DNA of 64,000 nucleotides from Pirellulaceae bacterium. GTDB lineage: Bacteria > Planctomycetota > Planctomycetia > Pirellulales > Pirellulaceae. The notes beneath the pieces were generated by a model that saw nothing but the letters and a program-made list of their open reading frames with translations, had not been told where the DNA came from and made no database searches. The translations under genes were made by a program, and so were the position numbers. Location: NCBI GenBank assembly GCA_023382975.1, contig JAHDXO010000007.1:44142-108141 (forward strand), read 5' to 3'. This document shows positions 1-12,130 of the stretch, piece by piece (the first letter of the stretch is position 1; every line of letters begins with the position of its first letter).

Positions 1-96
1 GCCGGTTCAGCAGCAGGTGCCGGGGCCGGTTCAGCAGCAGGTGCCGGGGCCGGTTCAGCAGCGGGCGCCGGGGCCGGTTCTTCAGCCGGCATCGGG
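1..96. repeat. 24-bp tandem repeat inside coding sequence
   Basis: Units of 24 bp beginning GCCGGTTC repeat from base 1. The first two units are identical, the third differs at two positions and the next ones decay. The unit length is a multiple of three and encodes an EPAPAPAA octapeptide on the minus strand. The array continues beyond the window edge. Confidence 0.85.
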
Positions 97-545
97 GCCG
101 GTTCGGGTTGCGGTTCCGGAGTTGGCTCTGGCTTCGGTTCTGCGGGAACCTCGGGTGCCGGCGGTTCTGGGACGACGGGTGCTTCGGGGACCTCGACCAT
201 CGGCTTCTGGATCGCGCCCTTCTGAGCAGCGCCCTTCTGGACGGGTTCTGCGGCTACCGCGACTTTCGTGACTTCGCATTTGGCAACTGGCTGGCAGCAC
301 GCGCAGGCTCGTGGCCGGGGCGCGATTGACTTGAGGAAGCAGACTCGCGGCCGGCTTCGCAGCACAAAAGCAAATCGCTGGGGGCAAGGCCTTGTGCAGG
401 CAACCGAAGTCCGGGCCCCTTTCTGAAAGGCAGTCCCTTTCTGGGCCACCCCGTAGCCCGCATCAGCTCTTGTAGCAAACAAAGTCAAACCGATCAGCCC
501 AAGCAGGCAGATCCCAGCAGTCAATCGACTTCGGCGGCGCGTCAT
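1..545 (-). CDS. Secreted Pro/Ala/Glu-rich repeat protein, 3' end outside window
   Basis: The frame is open from an ATG at 543-545 down to the window edge, so the C-terminus is missing. A ribosome binding site reading AAGGAGAA lies just upstream on the minus strand (around 549-556). The first ~30 residues are a basic stretch followed by a hydrophobic core (GICLLGLIGLTLFATRADA), a clear signal peptide. A Cys-containing segment follows (CTRPC, CACCQ). From about residue 120 the protein becomes low-complexity and acidic/proline-rich, ending in 8-residue units EPAPAPAA. I do not recognise a catalytic domain. Such proteins are usually surface or periplasmic spacers; that role is inference from composition. 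The coding frame is chosen over shadow frames because of the RBS, the signal peptide and the frame-preserving 24-bp repeats. Confidence 0.7.
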   Translation of the reverse strand, partial: MTRRRSRLTAGICLLGLIGLTLFATRADAGYGVAQKGTAFQKGARTSVACTRPCPQRFAFVLRSRPRVCFLKSIAPRPRACACCQPVAKCEVTKVAVAAEPVQKGAAQKGAIQKPMVEVPEAPVVPEPPAPEVPAEPKPEPTPEPQPEPAPMPAEEPAPAPAAEPAPAPAAEPAPAPAAEP

Positions 546-776
546 GGCAGTTCTCCTTATGATTCTCGAACCCACGGTGTATGCCTATTTTTACCAAAGT
601 TCTTGCCTGATGCAATTTACCAAGACGGCTTTTCCGACTAAATAGCTCGAAAGAGCGGGATTGAGGGTCAACGATTCCGAACTAGGTTACCGCGTCGCGC
701 CGAAGCGCTACTCGTCAACGCTTCACCAACGCGGCTGATCTATGGGAACGTGAATCGCATCCGGCATGGCAACCGG

Positions 777-782
777 TATAAT
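777..782 (+). promoter_or_regulatory. Possible -10 box (TATAAT)
   Basis: A perfect TATAAT lies about 30 bp upstream of the binding-protein gene. No convincing -35 hexamer is seen at the usual spacing, so this is weak. The rest of the 546-811 intergenic region holds nothing else that I can support. Confidence 0.25.
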
Positions 783-811
783 CGTGGACATGGCAAAACA
801 GGAACTTGGCG

Positions 812-2089
812 ATGGACTCTTATTTGCGCACCGCGAGATGGTGGCGTTCTGAATCCATGTTTTCTCTCCCGTCACGTCCGACATCCGAGCGACCGATGGT
901 TGTTTTCCATGCGATCGAAGTAGGAGGCTGCTTTCGATTTCGCGGCATCGGGTTCTGGTCGTTGCTGGTCTGCGTCCTCGTGACGGCGGCGATGGCGGCG
1001 GACGAGGAATCGTCTGCTCCGCCACATTTTCGGTTGCGCGATCAACGCAGCGAATATGCGGGGCCGGGGCGCGACGTTCCGCCGGTGACCGACGTGGATG
1101 AGGTGCTGATCGGCTACTTCGGGCCCGGCGATCCCGACGATCCGGTCGCGGGCGGCATGTGGCGTGCCGCGGTGTTGGCGGTAGACCAAGCGAACCGCGA
1201 CGGCGGCTGGCAGGGTAAGCCGTTCCGATTGGTTGCCGCTTGGGCGGAAGACCCGTGGACAGCGGGCGCCACCGTGCTGGCTCGTCAAGTCTACCAGGAT
1301 CGTGTTTGGGCAATCGTTGGAGGAATTGACGGACCGACAACTCATTTGGCCGAGCAGGTGGTTGCCAAGGCGCGACTGCCGATGGTCAGTCCCGTGGCGA
1401 CCGACAAGACGGCCAATCTGGCCAACGTCCCTTGGCTGTTCTCGGTCGCGCCGGGGGATCACTTGATCGCGGTGCCGCTGGCTGCGGAGATCGCACGAGA
1501 GATGGATCGGCGCGGCTTGATCCTCGTCTCGGCGGGCGATCATGACTCGCGGCACTTGACCGTCGAATTGCTGGCGGCCCTCAAGGCCAAACAGATCGCA
1601 CCGAAGTACCGCTTTACCGTCCCCAGCGGCCAAGCCGACTATGGCGGGTTGGCCCGGCGGGTGGTTGATGCGGACAGCAGTTGCGTACTGGTGATTGGCG
1701 ACGCGCGCGATTCGGCGACCTTGGTTCGAGCGCTGCGCGCGGCGGGGTCAGCGAGCCGGCTCTTCGGCGGCCCGGCAATGGGGCGGCACCGTTTCCGCGA
1801 GTTGGCGGGAGCCGCAGCCGACGGTGTGGTCTTTCCGCAACTGTACGTTGCCCCCGAAGATGCGCCCGCCGGCTTCGACTATGCTGCCGCGCACACCTAC
1901 GACTCCGTGCGGTTGCTGATCGCCGCCATCCGCCGCGCGGGACTGAACCGCGCGGCCATTGGCGATGCCTTGCGAGAATTGTCGCCTACCGCAGGCATCA
2001 CCGGCCCGATTCGATGGGACAACCTGGGCAGCAACACCCGCTCGGTAACCTTGAACCTCGAAGAACCGGTCGGGGAAAAGAACGAGTAG
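812..2089 (+). CDS. Periplasmic ligand-binding protein, branched-chain amino-acid receptor type (Peripla_BP_6-like)
   Basis: The mature part reads as a Leu/Ile/Val-binding-protein fold: an opening strand VLIGYFGPGDP, a helix with AAVLAVDQANRDGGWQGKPF, the AIVGGIDGPTTH loop, the turn RLPMVSPVATDK, and a C-terminal AAHTYDSVRLLIAAIRRAG helix. This family binds small ligands in the periplasm, for ABC import or sensing; no ABC permease genes are nearby, so a sensor role is equally possible. A hydrophobic stretch FWSLLVCVLVTAAMAA precedes the domain and should be a signal peptide. The start is uncertain: the ATG at 812 follows an AGGA 8 nt upstream, but gives an unusually long n-region; an in-frame ATG at 896 gives a more normal signal peptide. 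It converges on lpdA with an 18-bp gap. Confidence 0.75.
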   Translation: MDSYLRTARWWRSESMFSLPSRPTSERPMVVFHAIEVGGCFRFRGIGFWSLLVCVLVTAAMAADEESSAPPHFRLRDQRSEYAGPGRDVPPVTDVDEVLIGYFGPGDPDDPVAGGMWRAAVLAVDQANRDGGWQGKPFRLVAAWAEDPWTAGATVLARQVYQDRVWAIVGGIDGPTTHLAEQVVAKARLPMVSPVATDKTANLANVPWLFSVAPGDHLIAVPLAAEIAREMDRRGLILVSAGDHDSRHLTVELLAALKAKQIAPKYRFTVPSGQADYGGLARRVVDADSSCVLVIGDARDSATLVRALRAAGSASRLFGGPAMGRHRFRELAGAAADGVVFPQLYVAPEDAPAGFDYAAAHTYDSVRLLIAAIRRAGLNRAAIGDALRELSPTAGITGPIRWDNLGSNTRSVTLNLEEPVGEKNE

Positions 2090-2105
2090 ATCCCGTTATG
2101 GGATC
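2089..2105. terminator. Small hairpin between convergent genes
   Basis: GATCCC-N5-GGGATC forms a 6-bp stem in the 18-bp gap between the convergent binding-protein gene and lpdA. There is no T-tract, so it is only a candidate bidirectional terminator. Confidence 0.3.
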
Positions 2106-2107
2106 GA

Positions 2108-3523
2108 TCACTTCCCGCGGCGAGGCGGTGCGGGAATGTGGATCGCTCGGTGGTGGATCGCCAATGCGGCTTCGCCCAGTGCTTCGGCCAGGGTCGGGTG
2201 CGCGTGGCACAGGTGGGCGAGGTCCTCGGCGCTGGCGCCGAAGGCCATCGCGGCAGCGGCCTCGGCGATCAAGTCGCCCGCACGAGCCCCTAGGATATGA
2301 ACGCCGAGCAAGCGGTCGGTTTCCGCGTCGGCCAAAATCTTGACCTTGCCGTCAATCTCGCCAAGGGTGCGTGCGCGGCCGCTGGCCTGCATCGGAAAAA
2401 CGCCTTTGCGGTACTCGCGTCCCGCCGCCTGCAACTGTTCTTCGGTTCGGCCAACGCTGGCCAGTTCCGGATGCGTGTACACCACTCCGGGAACGGTGTC
2501 GTAGTCGACGTGCGCGAACTGGCCGGCGATCGCGTCGATGCAAACCAACGCTTCGTGCGAGGCCTTGTGGGCCAGTTTCGGGCCGCGGATGCAGTCGCCG
2601 ATCGCATAGACGCCCGGCGCGGACGTCGCGTAATTCTCGCCGACCAGGATCTCGCCTCGGCGGTCGACTTCGATCCCCGCGCGGTCCAAACCGATGTCGT
2701 CCGTGTTCGGGACGCGGCCGATCGCCAGCAGCACGCGGTCGCACTGGATCGGTTCGGTGCCTTCGCACCGAACAACGCAACGGCCCCCGTCCACAACGGC
2801 CTGCTGCACACGGGTCTGCAGTCGAAACTCGAAGCCTTGCTTCTTAAAGATCTGATGCGCGGCCTGGGCGATTTCCAGATCCATTCCGGGCAGAATCCGG
2901 TCCAGAGCTTCCAACACCGTGACCTTGGCCCCCAGGCGGCGCCAGACGCTCCCCAGTTCCAGACCGATGTAGCCCGCGCCGATCACGACCAGGTGCTCAG
3001 GAACCTCGCCGTAGGCCAACGCCTCGGTACTGGTGCCGATCCGGTCACCGTCCAATTCGACGCCGGGCAAAGGCGCGGGGCGACTGCCGGTGGCGATCAG
3101 GATGCTCTTGGCGTCGAGACGGGTTTCGCCGTCGTCTCCGGTCACGGTCACTGCGCCGGAACCGTCCAGCCGTCCGCGGCCGAGGTAGCGGGTGATGCCG
3201 CCCTGCTTGAAGAGTCCGTCGATCCCCAGCGCCAGGGTCTTGACGATCTGCGTCTTGCGGCGTTGCATCTGCCCGACGTCCAAGCCGACTTGCCCCACGG
3301 ACACTCCGTGCTGGGCCAGGGAGTGGCATGCTTCGGCGTATCGTTCGCTCGATTCCAGCAGCGCTTTGCTGGGGATACAGCCGACTCGCAAGCACGTCCC
3401 GCCCAACTGGGCGTTCTCGTCGATGCAGGCGACCGACCAGCCGAGTTGCGAAGCACGAATCGCTGCGACGTACCCGCCGGGACCGCCGCCGAGGACAACC
3501 AAGTCGTATTGATGCTGTGTCAC
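2108..3523 (-). CDS. lpdA: Dihydrolipoyl dehydrogenase (E3)
   Basis: Flavoprotein disulfide reductase that reoxidises dihydrolipoamide of 2-oxoacid dehydrogenase complexes with NAD+. It is 471 residues long, normal for the family. Visible motifs: FAD-binding GGGPGGYVAA at residues 12-21; the redox disulfide C44/C49 in GGTCLRVGCIPSKAL; NAD-binding GAGYIGLELGSVW; the second FAD motif YAIGDC; and the C-terminal HAHPTLAEAL segment, with the His-Glu acid/base pair of the partner subunit. It is the last gene of the minus-strand run sucA-sucB-lpdA, 46 bp after sucB, so it presumably serves the 2-oxoglutarate dehydrogenase complex. ATG start at 3523. Confidence 0.96.
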   Translation of the reverse strand: MTQHQYDLVVLGGGPGGYVAAIRASQLGWSVACIDENAQLGGTCLRVGCIPSKALLESSERYAEACHSLAQHGVSVGQVGLDVGQMQRRKTQIVKTLALGIDGLFKQGGITRYLGRGRLDGSGAVTVTGDDGETRLDAKSILIATGSRPAPLPGVELDGDRIGTSTEALAYGEVPEHLVVIGAGYIGLELGSVWRRLGAKVTVLEALDRILPGMDLEIAQAAHQIFKKQGFEFRLQTRVQQAVVDGGRCVVRCEGTEPIQCDRVLLAIGRVPNTDDIGLDRAGIEVDRRGEILVGENYATSAPGVYAIGDCIRGPKLAHKASHEALVCIDAIAGQFAHVDYDTVPGVVYTHPELASVGRTEEQLQAAGREYRKGVFPMQASGRARTLGEIDGKVKILADAETDRLLGVHILGARAGDLIAEAAAAMAFGASAEDLAHLCHAHPTLAEALGEAALAIHHRAIHIPAPPRRGK

Positions 3524-3569
3524 GATGTTGTTCCGTGGTGAAAGGGGGCGGGGTGGTCCAGGGCCGCGA

Positions 3570-4964
3570 TCAGATCTCCAGCAACATGCGCGCGGGTTCC
3601 TCGATGATCTCTTTGATCCGTCGCAGGAATGTCACTGCCTCGCGGCCGTCGACCAAGCGGTGGTCGTAGGTCAGGGCGACGTACATCATCGGGCGGATCA
3701 CGACCTGCCCCTCGTGCGCGACGGGACGCTCCTGGATGGTGTGCAGGCCCAGAACACCGCTCTGCGGCGGATTGACGATGGGCGTCGAAAGCAACGATCC
3801 GTAGACGCCGCCGTTGGTGATCGTGAACGTGCCGCCGGTCAGTTCTTCGGGGCGAATCTTGTTGCCATCGGCGCGGCGGGCCAGATCGGCGATTTGCAGC
3901 TCGATTTCGGCGAAGCTAAGCCGCTCGGCGTTTCGCAACACGGGAACGATCAGCCCCCGGCCACTGCCGATGGCGATGCCGATGTCGAAGTAGTTGCGAT
4001 AGACGATCTCCCGGCCCCGAATCTCAGCGTTCAGCGCCGGGAACTCTTTCAGCGCCTCGATCGTCGCCTTGGTAAAGAACGACATGAAGCCGAGTTTGCA
4101 GCCGTACTTCTCCTGGAAGCGGTCGCGGTATTGCTGCCGCATCTTCATGACGGCCGACATGTCGATCTCGTTGAACGTCGTCAGCAGCGCGGCTTCGTGT
4201 TGCGCTTGGACGAGTCGCTCGGCGATGCGGCGGCGGATCAAACTCATCGGTACGGCTTCCTCCTGCCGCGCTGCACCGGCGGCAATGGCCGTCCCCGCGG
4301 GCACTGCGGTCTCGTCAAAATCGCTGGCGAGGGACGGAGACGGTGCCGCCGTCAACTTGGCTGAGGAGGACTTGGCCTCGGTGGACTTGGTCGTAGCGGG
4401 TTGGGGCGCGGCGGGTTGGGGCGCGGCGGGTTGGGGCGCGGCGGGCTGTGCGGGTGCGGCGGGCTGTGCGGGTGCGGCGGGCTGCGCAGCCGGCTTCGTG
4501 GCTTCTTCAATCTGCTCCGGAACCTTCGGTGCGTCGGCCGGCTTCTGTTGCTCCAGATGCCGCAGGACGTCCTCTTTCAGCAGACGTCCCCCGGGACCGG
4601 TGGCTTCCACGTCGCGGCCTTGCAACCCGTGCTCCGACAACAGACGCTGCGCGGCAGGCATGATGATCAGGGGATCGGGAAGCGGGCCGGGCTGGACTTC
4701 CGCCTGGGCCGGTTGCTCCGCGCGGGCGGACTCGTCGATCAGCGCGATCGTCTCGTCGATCTCGGCGGGATCTCCTTCGTGCTTAAGGATCTTTGTCAGC
4801 ACGCCGGACACCGGCGCAGGCAGATCCATGCTGGCCTTGTCCGTTTCCAGCTCGACCACCGTCTCATCCCGCTCGACCCACTGACCTTCCTTCTTGAACC
4901 ACTGACCGACTTGGACTTCCTGGATCGATTCGCCTGCTCGCGGAATTTTTAGTTCGTGGACCAT
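3570..4964 (-). CDS. sucB: Dihydrolipoyllysine-residue succinyltransferase, E2 of 2-oxoglutarate dehydrogenase
   Basis: Core of the 2-oxoglutarate dehydrogenase complex in the TCA cycle; it transfers succinyl from lipoamide to CoA. The order is an N-terminal lipoyl domain with the lipoylated K43 in VELETDKAS, an E3/E1-binding helix pair around [19 protein letters not shown], a very Ala/Pro/Gln-rich linker of repeating PAAPQ units, then the catalytic domain ending with [12 protein letters not shown] (His and Asp of the active site). The start is set at [13 protein letters not shown] because that is the canonical lipoyl-domain beginning; the open frame extends 16 codons further upstream without similarity. 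The linker DNA contains a run of near-identical 15-bp and 18-bp units (about 4400-4495). It lies between sucA and lpdA. Confidence 0.95.
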   Translation of the reverse strand: MVHELKIPRAGESIQEVQVGQWFKKEGQWVERDETVVELETDKASMDLPAPVSGVLTKILKHEGDPAEIDETIALIDESARAEQPAQAEVQPGPLPDPLIIMPAAQRLLSEHGLQGRDVEATGPGGRLLKEDVLRHLEQQKPADAPKVPEQIEEATKPAAQPAAPAQPAAPAQPAAPQPAAPQPAAPQPATTKSTEAKSSSAKLTAAPSPSLASDFDETAVPAGTAIAAGAARQEEAVPMSLIRRRIAERLVQAQHEAALLTTFNEIDMSAVMKMRQQYRDRFQEKYGCKLGFMSFFTKATIEALKEFPALNAEIRGREIVYRNYFDIGIAIGSGRGLIVPVLRNAERLSFAEIELQIADLARRADGNKIRPEELTGGTFTITNGGVYGSLLSTPIVNPPQSGVLGLHTIQERPVAHEGQVVIRPMMYVALTYDHRLVDGREAVTFLRRIKEIIEEPARMLLEI

Positions 4965-5102
4965 TGCCGTGTTGCTCGTCGGTAAAGGATATCGGGAAAT
5001 CGCACACATCACGGGGCCAGTAGGAGGGCCTTTTCAGTCTGTCTCCCCGGCCCGAGAGGATCGCCCCGCCTGTCGAGCCGGATAACTATCTTCTCGCCAC
5101 TC

Positions 5103-7898
<2,796 letters not shown>

Positions 7899-7962
7899 GC
7901 CTTGCCGCCCTATCGGACAGGAATAACCGAAAAAACCCTCACAGCTCACGACGCTCGCCAAG

Positions 7963-7992
7963 TTCACCGAAACGAGCTATCCTAATATAATC
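7963..7992 (+). promoter_or_regulatory. Candidate sigma-70-like promoter for the PQQ-propeller gene
   Basis: TTCACC (7963-7968) is separated by 18 bp from a perfect TATAAT (7987-7992), reading toward the gene at 8053. The same AT-rich patch read on the minus strand gives TATATT and may serve sucA, so this is probably a divergent promoter region. Confidence 0.35.
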
Positions 7993-8052
7993 TACTCTGC
8001 CCGCTTTGTTAGTTGGCAGAGTGGCGAAACAGGGCAGTTTTTTCGGCGGCAA

Positions 8053-9678
8053 GTGGCATTGCAGGCGATGAGCGGCTTCGGGGCTCGACGACCCGCGGCC
8101 CGGGTCGGAAGAAGAGTGTTCGACGTTTCTGGAAAGAGTTGGTGGCGAGTGCGATTGGGTAAACTGGGTTTTGGCGGGCTATTTCTGTTCGTTCTCTCGG
8201 TCGCGTTCTCGATCGCTGCAGAGCAGCGCGAGGCTCGAAACTGGACTTCAGCCGATGGCAAATTCACGGTACAGGCCGTGATGCTCGGCTATCAGGACAA
8301 GCAAGTACTGCTGCGGCGCAGCGACGACGGCCGCGAGATCAGCGTCCCGCTTTCGGCGCTCAGCTATCGCGATCGGTTGTACGTTTCCAGCCAGGTGCGG
8401 CTGAGCAAGTCCGAAGCGGGAACGGACGCCGACGATGAATCGGGAACTCCTGCGGCATCCCCCGCGGCGAGTGCGTTCGATTGGCCGCGGTGGCGAGGTC
8501 CCAATCTGGACGGAGTCTCGTCAGAGAAAGGCCTGCTGGCCTCGTGGCCGTCGGGAGGGCCTCCGCTGGCCTGGCAGGTCGAGGGACTGGGCACTGGCTT
8601 TGCCAGCGTCTCGGTGGCCGGTGGGAAGATCTACACGATGGGCCGCCAAGACGGCATGGAACACTTGATGGCCCTGAGCGTTGCCGACGGATCGAAAGTG
8701 TGGTCGACGCCGATTGGACCGGGCCGAACCGAGCGAGGTTCGAATGGCACGCCGACGGTGGACGGCGAGCATGTCTACGCGATCTCGATCGAGGGCGATC
8801 TGGTCTGTGCGCGGGCCGACAACGGACAGCCTGTGTGGAGCAAGAACTTCGCTCGCGACTTTGGCGGCCGAATGATGTCCGGGTGGGGATATAGCGAGTC
8901 GCCGCTGATCGACGGTCCGCTGCTGGTCTGCACCCCGGGCGGCCCCAATGCAGTACTGGCCGCGATGGACAAGCGCAGCGGCAAAGTGGCATGGACCACG
9001 GCGATGCCCTACGGCGGCAGCCACGGACAGGACGGCGCAGGCTACTCGTCGATCGTGATCAGCCAAGCCGGGGGCGTCAAGCAATACGTCCAGTTGGTCG
9101 GCCGCGGGCTGATCGGCGTCCAGGCGACCAATGGCCAGTTGCTGTGGCGCTACGACCGAATCGCCAACGGCACCGCCAACATCCCGACCCCCGTGGTGTT
9201 CAACGACTACGTGTTCTGCTCGACCGGCTACGGCACGGGATCGGCCCTGCTGCGGATTGTCGGCGGCGGCGGCCGGGTCCAAGTGCAGGAACAGTACTTT
9301 CTGCCCGCGGACCGGTTGCAAAACCATCACGGCGGCATGGTGCTGATCGACGGCCACCTGTACTGCGGCCACGGGCATAACAACGGTTTCCCGGTCTGCG
9401 TGGACGTGCGCAGCGGCCGGCTGGTGTGGGGCGGAGACGAACGAGGCCCCGGCAGCGGGTCGGCGGCCGTGGCCTATGCCGACGGCCAACTGTATTTTCG
9501 CTATCAGAACGGTACGATGGCGTTGATCCAAGCCACGCCGCAACGATACCAATTGAACGGTTCCTTCCGATTGCCGTCCGTCCTGGCGGAAAGCTGGCCG
9601 CAGCCAGTGCTCGCCAACGGCCGCATGTATCTGCGCGACCAACAGGTCTTGATGTGCTACGATGTTCGCGCCAGGTAG
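8053..9678 (+). CDS. PQQ-like beta-propeller protein with N-terminal SHD1 domain
   Basis: After a hydrophobic stretch GLFLFVLSVAFSIAAEQ (signal peptide or anchor, about residues 38-55) comes an SHD1-type module: REARNWTSADGKFTVQAV, LLRRSDDGREISVPLSALS. The rest is a beta-propeller with repeating W-type blades (DWPRWRGPNLDGVSSEKGL at its start, then LYCGHGHNNGFPVCVD and similar turns), the PQQ-like (PF13360-type) fold common in planctomycetes. These propellers are extracytoplasmic and often do not bind PQQ; the ligand is unknown. The GTG at 8053 opens the frame, and an in-frame ATG at 8068 is an equally possible start. It diverges from sucA and is followed 44 bp later by a GH5 gene. Confidence 0.85.
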   Translation: MALQAMSGFGARRPAARVGRRVFDVSGKSWWRVRLGKLGFGGLFLFVLSVAFSIAAEQREARNWTSADGKFTVQAVMLGYQDKQVLLRRSDDGREISVPLSALSYRDRLYVSSQVRLSKSEAGTDADDESGTPAASPAASAFDWPRWRGPNLDGVSSEKGLLASWPSGGPPLAWQVEGLGTGFASVSVAGGKIYTMGRQDGMEHLMALSVADGSKVWSTPIGPGRTERGSNGTPTVDGEHVYAISIEGDLVCARADNGQPVWSKNFARDFGGRMMSGWGYSESPLIDGPLLVCTPGGPNAVLAAMDKRSGKVAWTTAMPYGGSHGQDGAGYSSIVISQAGGVKQYVQLVGRGLIGVQATNGQLLWRYDRIANGTANIPTPVVFNDYVFCSTGYGTGSALLRIVGGGGRVQVQEQYFLPADRLQNHHGGMVLIDGHLYCGHGHNNGFPVCVDVRSGRLVWGGDERGPGSGSAAVAYADGQLYFRYQNGTMALIQATPQRYQLNGSFRLPSVLAESWPQPVLANGRMYLRDQQVLMCYDVRAR

Positions 9679-9722
9679 GGATCGGCGAATCGACAAGTGT
9701 CGGATTATGAGAGGAGCATGCG

Positions 9723-11267
9723 ATGACGCGAGACTGGATCGGAGGCCTTCTGCTGGCGGTTCTGGGAGTGGTTTCCGCGGGAGTTGCGGCGGAGACGGAG
9801 TTGCCGCCGTCGACGGGTTTGCCAAAGGCGACAGCGGACCGCTTGCCGCAGTGGCGCGGGTTCAATCTGCTCGAGAAGTTCAACCGTCCACGCAACACGG
9901 AAGGCTTCCGCGAGTCCGACTTTCGTATCATTCACGAGTTGGGCTTCAACTTCGTCCGATTGCCGATGGACTATCGGACTTGGATCGTCGACGGCGATTG
10001 GACTCGGTTCGACGAACAATCGCTGCGCGAAATCGACCAAGCGGTCGCCTGGGGCGGGCAGTACGGAATCCACGTCAGCATCAATTTCCATCGCGCGCCG
10101 GGCTACACCGTGGCTCGTCCCGGCGAGGCCAAGAGTTTGTGGACGGACGCCGAGGCGCAGCGGGTTTGCGCCATGCATTGGGCAATGTTCGCGCGCCGCT
10201 ATCGAGGCATTCCGAGCGAGCGGCTGAGCTTCAATCTGTTCAACGAACCGGCTGACGTGGAACCCGAGGTTTACGTGCGGGTCGTCAAGCCGATCGTGGA
10301 GGCGATCCGAGCCGAGGATCCGGAGCGGTTGATCATCTCGGACGGTCTGCAGTGGGGCCAGCGCCCGGTCTTGGAATTGGCCGACTTGCGTCTCGCCCAA
10401 GCAACCCGCGGCTACACGCCGTCGGACGTCACCCACTACAGGGCCAGTTGGATGTCAGGTGCTGACAAGTTTCCAACGCCTGTCTGGCCGCGGCTTCGGG
10501 CCAACGGGACGTTGTACTCGCCAAAGAAGGCCGACATGGCGCCAGAGTCGCGCGCTCCCTTGATCATCCGAGGTCCGTTCGATCGCGAAACGGTGCTGCG
10601 AATCCACGTGATGACCGTCTCGACTCGTGCCGACTTGGTCGCGCGTGCTGATGGCGCGACGATCTGGGAGAGATCGTTCATTTGCGGCCCCGGCGAAGGC
10701 GAGTGGAAGACGGCCGAGTACCGCGAGGAATGGAAGATCTACCAGAACGTTTACGACCGCGATTACGAGATGACCGTTCCCGCCGGCGCGAAACAGATCG
10801 AGTTGGCGATGACCGGCGGCGACTGGCTGCAGATCTCCGAAATCGGGTTGAAGCACGGCGATCTGCCCGAAGTCACGTTGCAACTGCGCAACGACTGGGA
10901 TAAGCCGCCGGCCGATGTGACATTCCGCCCCTCGGCCTCCGGCGGCTCGCTGGTGGGCCAGCAGATGGAGGACCGGCGTTGGTTGTGGGAAACCATGATC
11001 GTTCCTTGGAAGGAAGCCCAGGAACATGGCATCGGGGTGATGGTGGGCGAATTCGGTTGCCACAACCGAACGCCTCACCCGGTCGTCCTGGCCTGGATGG
11101 AAGATTGCCTACAGAACTGGCAAGAGGCCGGGTGGGGCTGGGCGTTGTGGAATCTGCGAGGCTCGTTCGGCATCCTGGACAGCGGTCGAGACGACGTTCC
11201 GTACGAAGACTTCCACGGACACAAGCTGGACCGCAAGATGCTGGAGTTGTTGCAGAAGTACCGCTAA
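9723..11267 (+). CDS. Glycoside hydrolase family 5 (cellulase-like) with an inserted domain
   Basis: A signal peptide (GGLLLAVLGVVSAGVAA) leads into a GH5 TIM barrel: WRGFNLLEKF near residue 42, LGFNFVRLPMDYRTW, ISINFHR-type strand, acid/base E175 in NLFNEPAD, and nucleophile E443 in MVGEFGCH. The roughly 260-residue distance between the two glutamates is much longer than usual, because a region of about 130 residues (approx. 240-370), resembling a beta-sandwich carbohydrate-binding module, is inserted in the barrel. Likely acts on an extracellular beta-glycan; the substrate is not readable from sequence. An RBS GAGAGGAG precedes the ATG. Its TAA stop (11265-11267) shares its last base with the first base of the 100-bp inverted-repeat element. 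Confidence 0.85.
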   Translation: MTRDWIGGLLLAVLGVVSAGVAAETELPPSTGLPKATADRLPQWRGFNLLEKFNRPRNTEGFRESDFRIIHELGFNFVRLPMDYRTWIVDGDWTRFDEQSLREIDQAVAWGGQYGIHVSINFHRAPGYTVARPGEAKSLWTDAEAQRVCAMHWAMFARRYRGIPSERLSFNLFNEPADVEPEVYVRVVKPIVEAIRAEDPERLIISDGLQWGQRPVLELADLRLAQATRGYTPSDVTHYRASWMSGADKFPTPVWPRLRANGTLYSPKKADMAPESRAPLIIRGPFDRETVLRIHVMTVSTRADLVARADGATIWERSFICGPGEGEWKTAEYREEWKIYQNVYDRDYEMTVPAGAKQIELAMTGGDWLQISEIGLKHGDLPEVTLQLRNDWDKPPADVTFRPSASGGSLVGQQMEDRRWLWETMIVPWKEAQEHGIGVMVGEFGCHNRTPHPVVLAWMEDCLQNWQEAGWGWALWNLRGSFGILDSGRDDVPYEDFHGHKLDRKMLELLQKYR

Positions 11268-11366
11268 GCATCGTTCGAGAAATAACTGTCCAGTGTTTAT
11301 TGCTGATCATCCCACGGAGTGTGATGGCTACATTGGCGAGGCGACAGTTGTTTCTCGAACGATGCT
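11267..11366. mobile_element. 100-bp inverted-repeat element, copy 1 (MITE/REP-like)
   Basis: It begins AGCATCGTTCGAGAAATAAC and ends with the reverse complement (24-bp terminal inverted repeats, one mismatch) around a 52-bp core. A second copy at 12382-12481 differs at only two bases. It lies exactly between two convergent genes: the GH5 stop TAA ends on its first base and the cyclo-ligase stop TAG overlaps its last two bases. The long stem could act as a bidirectional terminator. It encodes nothing. Confidence 0.85.
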
Positions 11367-11997
11367 AACGTGCCGCCGCCTCGCGGCCTCGGCCTTGGTA
11401 AACGGCTTGCTCCGTCACGACTTTGTCCATGAACACGTCGTGGGGAGCAACGATCAGATCGTCGAACAACTGGCTTTCGTAGCAGACGGCGATCAGCGGG
11501 CAATCCGCGCGGACTTGCTGCAACAGGCGGTCATAGTAGCCCTGGCCATTGCCCATCCGCGCGCCCTCGCGGCTGAACCCCACCCCCGGAACCATGACGA
11601 TGTCCAATTCGCGCGGATCGACTTCCTTGCCCGGCTCGCCCCATCGCTCGCGCGGCGGCTCCAGAATCTTCCACGTTCCCGGAACCAACTCGTCGATACT
11701 CTCCAACCACCACAGGCCCAGCTTGTTCTGGCCGAATTCATCGACTGTACAGTACGGGATTACGATCCGTTTGCCGCTGGCCAGCGCCGCGGGCAGCGCA
11801 TGCTTGGTCCGCAATTCCGAACGGCAATGGAGATACCACATGGCCGTCACGGCTCGTCCGTATTCGGGCAATTCGATAAATCGCGCAATCGTCAGTTCGC
11901 TCAGACGATCCTTGTCCGGCTGAGCATTGCGCGCATCGTAGGCCTCGCGACGCATCTGCTGTTTGCGTTCCCTAAGATCCAATTCGCTGGCTGTCAT
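11365..11997 (-). CDS. 5-formyltetrahydrofolate cyclo-ligase
   Basis: ATP-dependent conversion of 5-formyl-THF into 5,10-methenyl-THF, a folate one-carbon salvage step in the cytoplasm. 210 residues. The family signature is the C-terminal nucleotide/folate loop GNGQGYYDRLLQQ, preceded by DIVMVPGVGFS; KQQMRREA near the N-terminus matches the usual basic helix. The start was placed at MTASELDLRERK because a GGAG/AAGAGG site lies upstream, and the extra 32 upstream codons in frame look non-conserved. The C-terminal residues and the TAG stop reach into the 100-bp inverted-repeat element, so the extreme C-terminus may have been set by that element. Confidence 0.88.
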   Translation of the reverse strand: MTASELDLRERKQQMRREAYDARNAQPDKDRLSELTIARFIELPEYGRAVTAMWYLHCRSELRTKHALPAALASGKRIVIPYCTVDEFGQNKLGLWWLESIDELVPGTWKILEPPRERWGEPGKEVDPRELDIVMVPGVGFSREGARMGNGQGYYDRLLQQVRADCPLIAVCYESQLFDDLIVAPHDVFMDKVVTEQAVYQGRGREAAAR

Positions 11998-12130
11998 CGG
12001 TGCCTCTTGCTCCACAGATCTGCTTTGTGCGTCGGAGTTGCCTCGTACAGGTCCGCGATTGTAACGCGCGTCGCGGCGAGTGCCAGGGTCCATTCGCAGT
12101 GCCTCGACGCCTGCGACCGCGACAGTAAAA

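Noticed and set aside
2297..3541. Long plus-strand frame opposite lpdA
   Set aside because: Mirror frame of a clear lpdA gene with codon-complement composition; no domain and no RBS.
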